NCBI GenBank assembly: GCA_015061525.1
Contig: SUWK01000024.1
Coordinates: forward strand, 1-32,408
DNA from: Lentisphaerota bacterium
GTDB lineage: Bacteria; Verrucomicrobiota; Lentisphaeria; Victivallales; Victivallaceae
Length of the DNA: 32,408 nt
Direction: 5' to 3'
Shown here: one piece after another, positions 21,572-29,800 of the stretch
How positions within the stretch are numbered: position 1 is the stretch's first letter
How the letters are laid out: the number at the start of each line of letters is the position of its first letter
Made by a program: the position numbers and the translations under genes
The notes under the pieces: generated by a model
The model's database searches: none
Seen by the model: only the letters and a program-made list of their open reading frames with translations
Told to the model about the DNA's origin: nothing

Positions 21572-23908
21572 ATGATCAGCCTGAAACGTTTCCGTACACC
21601 GTCTGCCCGCCGCTCTCCCGGATATTTCTGGAGCTGCGGCAGAGAGTTCGACTCCGCAAAAATGCGGGTCGAACTGGAAAATATGGTCAAAAAAAATATC
21701 CGCACCGTCTGTCTGCATCCGGTACCTGCCAACTTCCGTATAGATATTGCCACCACGATGGCTCCGGAATATCTCTCTGAACCCTACAACAAGATTATCG
21801 GTGAAGTTGTTCAGATCTGCAAAGAACTCGGTATGAATTACTACCTCTACGATGAGGGCGGCTGGCCCTCCGGCGGTGCATGCGGTCAGGTCTGGGCGAG
21901 CAATCCGGAACTTTTCACCCGTCAGAGCATCGTCAAAGACGGCAACGGCACCTGGAAGATCCTCCGGGAAACCCCGACACCGGAACTTGCCGCTCCTTAC
22001 CCCAATCTGCTGGAAAAGGGCGCAACGGAAAAATTCATCGAGCTGACCCATGAAGCTCACCGCAAATACTGTTCCGACCACTTCGGCAAGACCATCTATA
22101 TGGCGTTTACCGATGAACCGACCATGCCGAGCTGCTGGCCGGGAGAAAGACTCGGATACTGCAGTGATCTCTTTGATGAGTTCCGCAAACGCAAAGGCTA
22201 CAGTATTGAAGATCACCTTGCCGATATGCTCTACCACAACAACCCGACCGAAATGCGCGGTGAGCTGGCGGAGCATTTTCTGGACTACTGCGATGTGATG
22301 AATGAACTTTTCACTGAAAGGTTCCTGCTTCCCCTGCGGACATGGTGCCGGGAAAACGACATCATTTCCGCCGGACACTTCGGTGGGGAAGATGAGTGGT
22401 TCAACTGGAAACTGCACCACTTCGGTGATCCGCTGCATTCACTGCGGCAGCTGGATTGTCCCGGTGTTGATATGATCTGGCATCAGCTTTATCCCGGCGA
22501 AAGACTTCATCCATTTCCCAAACTTGCCTCATCCGCCGCCAGACAGATCGGTAAAAAAGAGGTTTTGGGCGAGATGTTCGCCATTTACGGCGGCGGTCTG
22601 ATGCCCGACCGGATGAAGTTCCTGTTGGATTACATGCTCATCTGCGGAGTTAACACTTTTGTTTTCAGCAGTACTCCGCACTATGCTGATATCGTCAACC
22701 TTTCCGGCGGCAGACCCAGTTTCGGCAAAAGCGATCCCATGTGGGGAGAGTTTGATTTATGGCACACCTACGTCGGACGTATGTCTGAACTGCTCACTTC
22801 CGGTAAAGGCGCAGTAGATACGGCGTTTTATCTGGATCAACGGCACTTTATGCTGGGCAACCGCGAAGCGGAATACTCCATCATAAATGCTCTGCAAACA
22901 GTTGACCTGCTCCGCAACCGGCAGATCGACTTTGACTTTGTCGATGATGAAATCATTTTGCAGGCAAAACTGAAAAACGGCAAACTCTGCATCGGTCTGG
23001 CGCAGTACAAACAGTTGGTCGTCAATCAGCTCAATCGGATGACTCCTGCGGCAAAAGCACGGCTTGAAGAGCTGAAAAAACAGAATTTCCCCGTCCTTAC
23101 TCCCGATGAGATCGACACCATCGCACCCACGTTGACGGTCACTCCGGCAACGTGGAAACTGCAGGTGCATAAGCGTGTACTGGGTAACGGTCAGGCAGGG
23201 TACTTTGTTTTGAATACCTCCGGCACCACCGTTAAAGCGACTTTGACTGCCGATGAGAAAAATCAACCGGTATCGGTCGCCGATTGGGAGCGCGCCGGAT
23301 TCTATGCCGTTGATTCAGCAAACGGCTCATGGCAGTGGGAGTTCGCGCCTTACGAATCACGTTTCTTCCTCTGCGGAGAAATCGCCACCATCGCTCCGCC
23401 GGAAGTCCCGGTGGAGTGTGTCAAAAAGCTGACCAAATGGCAGCTGCGCCCGCTGGTCAAACACTTTGTTGCGCAGGTTTATCAGGAAAAATGCAATACT
23501 CCGGCAATGGATGCCGCTCTGGGCGACTGGGGTAAGTTTTTGGGTGAAGATTTTTCCGGTACAGCCGAATACACGACCACGTTCCGTTACGACGGCAAAG
23601 GCGGTATCCGGTTCATTGATCTCGGACAGGTCAACTACACCTGCAGCGTGAAACTCAACGGCATAACGGTCGGCAGAAGTTTCTTCAGCGGAAGTGTCTT
23701 TGATCTGCAAGGCGCGTTGAAAGAGGGAGTGAACAAACTTACGGTCACCGTTTCCAATACTCTTGCCAATGCACTGCGCCCCAAAGAAGTACAGGATTTC
23801 TGGAAAGGCAGCCGCAAGGTTCCCTCGCCCTACAACATCATCCAGTTGGATTTTGAAAGCGAAGCTCTGCCGTCAGGGCTTTTCGGTCCGGTGCGTTTGA
23901 TGAAGTAA
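21572..23908 (+). CDS. GH106-like glycoside hydrolase (putative alpha-L-rhamnosidase)
   Basis: This 778-residue protein has a TIM-barrel-type amino half with YYLYDEGGWPSGGACG (about residues 91-106), the pattern of the GH106-related group, and Glu182 in FTDEPTM as a possible catalytic acid. Later come GEMFAIYGGG and an alpha/beta region. The last about 150 residues form a beta-sandwich (VNYTCSVKLNG, GVNKLTVTV) like the carbohydrate-binding domains at the ends of GH2 and GH106 proteins. No signal peptide is present, so it probably acts inside the cell. TAAGG lies 7 bases before the ATG. It is the third gene of the operon, 14 bases after the amidohydrolase. Family placement is by pattern; the substrate is inferred. 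Confidence 0.75.
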   Translation: MISLKRFRTPSARRSPGYFWSCGREFDSAKMRVELENMVKKNIRTVCLHPVPANFRIDIATTMAPEYLSEPYNKIIGEVVQICKELGMNYYLYDEGGWPSGGACGQVWASNPELFTRQSIVKDGNGTWKILRETPTPELAAPYPNLLEKGATEKFIELTHEAHRKYCSDHFGKTIYMAFTDEPTMPSCWPGERLGYCSDLFDEFRKRKGYSIEDHLADMLYHNNPTEMRGELAEHFLDYCDVMNELFTERFLLPLRTWCRENDIISAGHFGGEDEWFNWKLHHFGDPLHSLRQLDCPGVDMIWHQLYPGERLHPFPKLASSAARQIGKKEVLGEMFAIYGGGLMPDRMKFLLDYMLICGVNTFVFSSTPHYADIVNLSGGRPSFGKSDPMWGEFDLWHTYVGRMSELLTSGKGAVDTAFYLDQRHFMLGNREAEYSIINALQTVDLLRNRQIDFDFVDDEIILQAKLKNGKLCIGLAQYKQLVVNQLNRMTPAAKARLEELKKQNFPVLTPDEIDTIAPTLTVTPATWKLQVHKRVLGNGQAGYFVLNTSGTTVKATLTADEKNQPVSVADWERAGFYAVDSANGSWQWEFAPYESRFFLCGEIATIAPPEVPVECVKKLTKWQLRPLVKHFVAQVYQEKCNTPAMDAALGDWGKFLGEDFSGTAEYTTTFRYDGKGGIRFIDLGQVNYTCSVKLNGITVGRSFFSGSVFDLQGALKEGVNKLTVTVSNTLANALRPKEVQDFWKGSRKVPSPYNIIQLDFESEALPSGLFGPVRLMK

Positions 23909-23920
23909 TTTTTGTCTGAT

Positions 23921-23957
23921 GCCGGACTGGTAATTCCAGCCCGGCGTTTTATATTTT
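23921..23957 (+). terminator. Intrinsic terminator after the GH106-like gene
   Basis: Arms GCCGGACTGG (23921-23930) and CCAGCCCGGC (23936-23945) form a 10-bp stem with one A-C mismatch and a TAATT loop, followed by GTTTTATATTTT. It begins 12 bases after the stop codon. It ends the first transcript of the glycan cluster and separates it from the GH78 unit. Confidence 0.8.
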
Positions 23958-23978
23958 GATAATGTCCCAAATTTTGTG

Positions 23979-23996
23979 AAACTCAAACAGGAGTTT
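23979..23996. promoter_or_regulatory. Inverted repeat upstream of the GH78 promoter
   Basis: Arms AAACTC and GAGTTT around a 6-base centre end 1 base before the -35 box of the promoter at 23998. The position suits an operator for a sugar-responsive regulator, but no regulator gene is near. Confidence 0.35.
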
Positions 23997-23997
23997 A

Positions 23998-24025
23998 TAG
24001 ACAAACATTTCTATTAACGTATAAA
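23998..24025 (+). promoter_or_regulatory. Promoter of the GH78 unit
   Basis: A -35 box TAGACA (23998-24003), a 16-base spacer and a -10 box TATAAA (24020-24025) predict transcription from about 24032, just before the structured element at 24038. The mRNA leader would be about 240 bases. Confidence 0.5.
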
Positions 24026-24037
24026 AATATCACATAA

Positions 24038-24218
24038 GTTGTGATTTGTCAAACCGGTGAAACACCGGCTTGATCCAATCGGTGGATGGATTGCGGAGAA
24101 AGGTCGTGTTTTGCGACGAGTACGGGGCAGGAGTGTACTATGTACTCGACTGCTCCGGCGCAGGAGCAAGGCGCGAGATTACCCGCAAGCCGCCACCGCC
24201 GGTTCGATTTTTCACAAC
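24038..24218 (+). ncRNA. Structured leader element upstream of GH78 (candidate cis-regulatory RNA)
   Basis: Several nested perfect pairings can be read: GTTGTGA (24038-24044) with TCACAAC (24212-24218); AACCGG (24052-24057) with CCGGTT (24199-24204); CGGTGG (24080-24085) with CCACCG (24193-24198); TTGCGG (24091-24096) with CCGCAA (24183-24188). Inside lie hairpins at 24103-24117 (GTCG/CGAC), 24131-24147 (GAGTGT/GTACTC with two G-U pairs) and 24151-24168 (TGCTCC/GGAGCA). This is far more pairing than a random stretch would give. A predicted promoter ends just before it and GH78 begins 53 bases after it. It matches no riboswitch or attC pattern I know. A dispersed repeat is the main alternative. 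Confidence 0.55.
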
Positions 24219-24271
24219 AATTGAGACAATACCTATAGGTCAAAACAATCCAAATTCAGCAGAGTTTTATC

Positions 24272-26836
24272 ATGACATCATTCAAAATAGTTGATCCCCG
24301 TCTGGATCACCGGCAGCCGGAGGAGTTCGTAATCTCCCCGAAACCGGTATTTTCGTGGCGGATGCAGAGTAAACGCCCGGGAGCTGCCCAAAGCGCGTAC
24401 CGGATCGCCGTCCGCGATGAAAAAAACAATATCCTCTGGGACAGCGGCAGGGTCAACTCTCCGTTAAGTGCTGCAATTCCCTGGGGCGGCGAAGCGTTGA
24501 GTTCACGCCAGCGCGGAAGTTGGAGTCTGGAAGTATGGGACGATCAGGGCAATAAAGAGTCAACACTGCCGATCGCCTTTGAAGCAACTTTGTTCAACAA
24601 CGCTGACTGGAAGGCTCAATGGATCTATTTTGACGGCAACAACCCGGCATTTTCCGCGCCGTGTCCCTATTTCCGTAAAAAATTCACCCTGCCTGAAAAA
24701 CCCCTGCGGGCAAGACTTTATATCTCTGCCAAAGGACTTTTTGAAGCGTACATCAACGGCAGAAAAGCCGGTGACGACCGTTTTGTTCCCGGCTGGACGG
24801 AGTTCAATAAACAACTGCAGTTCCTCACCTATGATGTGACGGAAATGTGCGATGCCGGGGAGAACCTTTTCGGTGCCATCCTCGGTGAAGGCTGGTACTG
24901 CGGCTGCGGCAGACGGAAAAACTATTACGGCAAATACCCCGAATTGCTCGTCCAATTGGAAGTGACCTTTGCCGATGGTTCCGTCAAGCGCATAACTTCC
25001 GGAAGAAACTGGAAATGCACCACCGGGCCTTTGATGTACAGTGACATTTACGACGGGGAATTTTACGATACCCGTTTGGAAATGCCCGGCTGGAACACCG
25101 CAGATTTCGATGACCGTCAGTGGCGCAATGCCGTCGTCGGGGAAAATGCCGCGAAATCCCCCGCACTCGTTCCCAAACGCGGTGAACCGGTGCGTAAAAT
25201 GATGACCATCAAACCGGTCGCAATCTATCACCCCAAACCGGATGTGTGGATCTGGGATGCCGGACAGAATATTTCCGGTGTTCCCCGTATCAAGATCGGC
25301 GGTTCACGCGGACGGCTCTACACCATCCGTTTCGGTGAAATGCTCTACGATGACCAAACCCTTTACAATCTCAACTACCGCGGCGCACGTTCCACCGACT
25401 ACTGTACTATCGGTGATGAACCGGTCAAATGGTACGAACCGACTTTTACTTTCCACGGTTTCCGTTATATGCAGATCGACGGGTTCCAGTTCTCCAACAG
25501 TGCCTTTACCGTTGATGATGTGGAAGTTGAGTTTAAAGTTCTCTATTCGGCTCTGGAAGATACCGGAACTTTTGAATGCGGACACGAAAAGCTCAACAAA
25601 CTTTACAACAACACCCTTTGGAGTCAGCGGGACAACTTCTTTGAGATCCCCACAGACTGTCCGCAGCGTGATGAACGGCTCGGTTGGACAGGTGATGCCC
25701 AGGTCTTTATCGGCACAGCCAACTGCAATATGGCGACACTCAACTTTTTCCGCAAATATCTGCGTGATATACGCGAAGCACAGCGCAGTGACGGTGCAGT
25801 TGCCTCGGTCTGTCCGGATATTCTGAAATACAGTTACGGTGCCGCCGGCTGGGCGGATGCCATCACCATTATTCCGTGGTCACTTTATCAATTCTACGGT
25901 GATGCTGAAGTCCTCAAAGAAAACTTTGCTGCCATGGAAAAGTGGGTCTGTTTCCAAAAAGATTCCTCCAACGATCTGATCCGGCCGGAAACTTACTACG
26001 GCGATCACTTGAACTTCTCTCCGGTCAAAACTCCTTCGGAATTGCTCGGCACAGCTTACTTCTACAACAGTGCCGTGCTGCTTTCGCGTTCTGCAGAGGT
26101 GCTGGGTAAAAAACAGAAAGCCAAAATTTATGCGGAATTGGCAGAGCAGGTTTATGCCGCTTACCGTGCGCGTTTTGTAGGGGAAGACGGCATTGTGAAT
26201 ATCCCCAGTCAGACAGCATTGGCGATCTCGCTGCACTTCGGTCTGATCCCGGAATGCGACCGGCAGAAAAACGGTGAATTTCTTGCCAAACTCATCCGGG
26301 AAAACGGCAACCGGCTGACCACCGGGTTCCTCGGCACATCCTGCCTCAATGCCGCATTGAGTGCCAGCGGACAGACCGGTACGGCTTATGAACTTTATCT
26401 GCAGGAGGAGTTCCCATCATGGTTATTCTCCGTCAATCAAGGTGCGACCACCATCTGGGAACGCTGGAACTCCTATACGGTCAAAGACGGTTTCGGCAAT
26501 GTCAATATGAACAGCTTCAACCACTACGCTTACGGCGCGGTGCATGAATGGGTCATCAACACCGTTTGCGGTATCAAATTGATGTCGCCCGGCGGCAGAG
26601 ATATCCGCTTTGCCTGCAATCCTGATCCGCGTCTGGGACATGTCAAAGCTGAACTCGGCACACCTTACGGCAAGGTTACAAGTGCATGGAAATATCTTGA
26701 TGACAATACGTTAAGCTGGGAAATATCCTCTCCGGCAAATACCACTATCGAAGTGGTCATTCCGGAAAACTGGCATTGCAGTCAGGATATCAGTGATCTT
26801 TGTTGCGGCAAATATAAACTGGAACTGAAAAAATGA
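24272..26836 (+). CDS. GH78 alpha-L-rhamnosidase
   Basis: This 854-residue enzyme hydrolyses terminal alpha-L-rhamnose. It has the GH78 architecture: amino-terminal beta-sandwich domains (including WKAQWIYF and the segment with AYINGRKAGDDRF, about 115-170), an (alpha/alpha)6 barrel and a carboxy-terminal beta-sandwich. The catalytic acid is Glu468 in CPQRDERLGWTGD, and the base is Glu730 in GATTIWERW; NSFNHYAYGAVHEW follows. There is no signal peptide, so action is likely intracellular. Length is normal. Its stop overlaps the next start (ATGA), so the next gene is coupled. The ribosome site before the ATG at 24272 is weak. Confidence 0.93.
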   Translation: MTSFKIVDPRLDHRQPEEFVISPKPVFSWRMQSKRPGAAQSAYRIAVRDEKNNILWDSGRVNSPLSAAIPWGGEALSSRQRGSWSLEVWDDQGNKESTLPIAFEATLFNNADWKAQWIYFDGNNPAFSAPCPYFRKKFTLPEKPLRARLYISAKGLFEAYINGRKAGDDRFVPGWTEFNKQLQFLTYDVTEMCDAGENLFGAILGEGWYCGCGRRKNYYGKYPELLVQLEVTFADGSVKRITSGRNWKCTTGPLMYSDIYDGEFYDTRLEMPGWNTADFDDRQWRNAVVGENAAKSPALVPKRGEPVRKMMTIKPVAIYHPKPDVWIWDAGQNISGVPRIKIGGSRGRLYTIRFGEMLYDDQTLYNLNYRGARSTDYCTIGDEPVKWYEPTFTFHGFRYMQIDGFQFSNSAFTVDDVEVEFKVLYSALEDTGTFECGHEKLNKLYNNTLWSQRDNFFEIPTDCPQRDERLGWTGDAQVFIGTANCNMATLNFFRKYLRDIREAQRSDGAVASVCPDILKYSYGAAGWADAITIIPWSLYQFYGDAEVLKENFAAMEKWVCFQKDSSNDLIRPETYYGDHLNFSPVKTPSELLGTAYFYNSAVLLSRSAEVLGKKQKAKIYAELAEQVYAAYRARFVGEDGIVNIPSQTALAISLHFGLIPECDRQKNGEFLAKLIRENGNRLTTGFLGTSCLNAALSASGQTGTAYELYLQEEFPSWLFSVNQGATTIWERWNSYTVKDGFGNVNMNSFNHYAYGAVHEWVINTVCGIKLMSPGGRDIRFACNPDPRLGHVKAELGTPYGKVTSAWKYLDDNTLSWEISSPANTTIEVVIPENWHCSQDISDLCCGKYKLELKK

Positions 26837-29800
26837 AAAAATTTCTCCTTCTCTTTATGGCGGCATCATCGGCAATGATTTTTGCCGATGACTTGCTTCG
26901 CAACGCTCCGTGGCGTTTTGTTTCCGCAGACGGCGGAGCCGGAACAGTGGCAAAACTGGAAAACAGCGGCCGGAAGGTCATCTCTACTTTGCCCAAAGGT
27001 TATGTCTCATTTGCCAACGCCAAAAATCTGCCCATCGTACCTGGCAAAACCTATACCGTTACCGCACAGGTCACTGCAGAGAAACTTACCCGCGGCACTC
27101 ACATGCTCATTTCTGTAGGTAAACGTACCCCGTGGCATGCGGTGAAGATCACTGAAGCTGGAACTCCACAGACACTGACATGGGAATTTACTGCCAAAGA
27201 GGGTGAAACCGGTATGCGTGTCCACTTTATCGTTGCCGGGGAAAACTCTGTGGATGTGACCAAAGTTGAATTGAACGAACTCAAAGCCGCCGCAGAACAA
27301 CCGGCAGTCAAAGCTGCTCTCAAACCGGCTTTTGACATCATGCGGGCAACTCCGTACCGGATCATCAATGCCGATGGCGGCAAAGGCCGTTTCAAAAAAT
27401 TTGCCGACGGTAAATATCAGGTCTTTACCAATTCAGCTAAAGGTTATGCGGCGTTTGCCAATACCGGAGATTTGAAAATCTCTCCGGATACCAACTACCG
27501 GCTGACCGCAGTAGTGGAACGGAGTGCGGAAAGTGTCAAATGCAATATGCTGGTATCTGTCGCCAAACGCAGACCGTGGGCGGCAGTTCCCGCTGAAGGT
27601 GTTGCCCGGGAAGATGATCTGCTCACTTATGATTTCACCACCAAAGCTGATGAAAAAAGTATGCGTCCGCACTTTATCGTTTCCGGCAAAGGTTCACTTA
27701 CGGTAAAATCGGTCAAACTGCAGGAGTACAGCGATGAGGATTTCCGTGCGCTGAAAGAAAATGCCAAAGTAAGTGCGGTAAATTTCACCGGAACAGCATT
27801 GAAAAAAACCTGGAAACCATTCAATATGCTCAACCGTCTGCCGGGAGCAGCGGTTTCGTTCCGCAGTAATCCATTCGGCGGCGTGGAGTGTGCAGATCTG
27901 GATTGGGATGCTGAAAAAATCAAATCCCTTGACGTGCGGATGTGTTCCAGCGAACCGGGATATATCAGAGTGGAGTTTTCCAACTCCGCAGGTCAGAAAT
28001 CCTACGTTTCCAAATCCGCTTATCCGGGCAGTGTGCTGCGGGATTACACATTCAACCTTGCCGCCAATCCGGCATGGCGCGGAAAAATCACCCATATACG
28101 GATCATCTGGGGAGCTTACGAACGGACGAGTCACGTGCAGATCGCCCGTATTTCTGCCAACAGCAAAGCGAACATCATCCCGTTTGCCGATGAGAAAAAG
28201 ATGGTCACCGAGTTCCCCATCATTGACTTTCTGCCGCGGGCGGAGTATAAACTTACTTTCAACGGCAACAACCCGGGAACCACGGTAAAATTCTTTGACC
28301 GTCACGGCAGACTGCTGGACAGCAGCACTTTGCCTGCCGGAAAAAACGAGGGGGTATTTGCTGCTCCGGAAATGACCGTACGCAGTGTGTTGACCATAGC
28401 CGAAGCAGGCAAAGGCACTCCCTGTATTGAGATGCTCAATTGGAGCAAACCGGACAAAAAGGTCTATGACTGGCGCGGCAAATGGATCTGGAGCAATACT
28501 GAATTCGGACCGAACAACGAGTATGTGTGGTTCAAACGCGAAATCGATATTCCCGATGACGCAGAGGAAGCTGAACTCATCTTCACCGCTGATGACAGTT
28601 TCGTGGCTTATATCAACGGTAAAGAGGTCTACTCCGGCAGCAGCTGGCGCATCCCGGTTCGTAAAACTGATGCCGCGGAATTTTTCAAATCCGGCAGAAA
28701 CGTAGTGGAGATCCGGGCATACAATGAAGCTGCCAACGGCGGTATGATCGGCGATATTTACATCAAATCCGGCGGCAAAGCATACTTCTTCTCCACAGAT
28801 AAGCAGTGGCAATATAAAGTCGGCGGCAAGGATGCCCCGGCAAAATATACTGCATCTTCTCTGGAACTCGGCGCACCGCCCACCTCCCCCTGGGGGGATC
28901 TGGTCTATTTGTACGTCGGAGAAAAGGGCGAAGTTTCAGTACTGGAAAGCGGCAGCTGCTCCGCAAAAATCAAAGTGGATAAAAGTATCCCGGTCGATAC
29001 GGATAAAGTGACGTTCAAGTTGAACTTCCCCGACGGCTCCAGCCGTCTGGTCACCGGCGGCGTAACTCCGTCAACCGGCAAATGGAGTGCCGGAAAAACA
29101 GTTGCGGTCAAAGTTGATCTGCCGCAGATCGCGCAAAAAGGTGTAACTGCAGAGCTGGCAAGTGATTTCATCCGCAGCACCGGAACATTCTGCAACGTTC
29201 CCCCCACTGCGGAGCAGTCAAAAGAACTTGCCGCCGCCCGTATCGAGGGAACCGGCAGCCGGGCGCACTTCGTCATCAACGGCGAAAAATATCCCCCGAT
29301 CTACTATGACGGTTACGGCAAAGTTGCCAACACCTGGATGCTGGAAAAAGCCGGAAAGGGAAATTGTAAAATAGTCCGCATCAATGTCGGTATGCACAAC
29401 ATATGGAAAGCTGAAGACAAATTTGACTTCTCCATCATCGACCGCTTCATGGATGCGTTTGCAGTCAATTATCCGGAAGCCAAAGTCATTCTCAAAGTTC
29501 AAGTCACCATGCCGGACTGGTGGCTTGCCAAATATCCGGATGATGTGACAGCCTACCATGACGGCCGTCCTTATTCCAAAGCACACGACCGTCATGCGCT
29601 GGCATCGGCACGCTGGCGCAAAGACGGTGCTTATGCCATGCGGGAACTGATGAAATATCTGAAAAAAACTCCCGGCACGGAACGGATTTTCGCGATCGGA
29701 TTGTCCGAGGGGTGGAACAGCGAGTGGTTCTGGAGTACTCTCGGCGGAGCGACCAGCGGCTACAGTAAAAGTGATTACGATACTTTCCGCTCATATTTGA

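Noticed and set aside
24193-24212. tRNA T-arm (GGTTCGAT)
   Set aside because: The bases after the loop do not pair with those before it, and no acceptor, D or anticodon arm is present.
24038-24218. Integron attC site
   Set aside because: The outer arms GTTGTGA and TCACAAC do not fit the RYYYAAC and GTTRRRY core pattern. No integrase or cassette array is present.
24070-24294. Small plus-strand protein of 74 residues in the leader, and a 64-residue frame on the other strand
   Set aside because: Both run through the hairpin arms. They lack ribosome sites, and the first overlaps the GH78 start. The RNA structure explains the sequence better.
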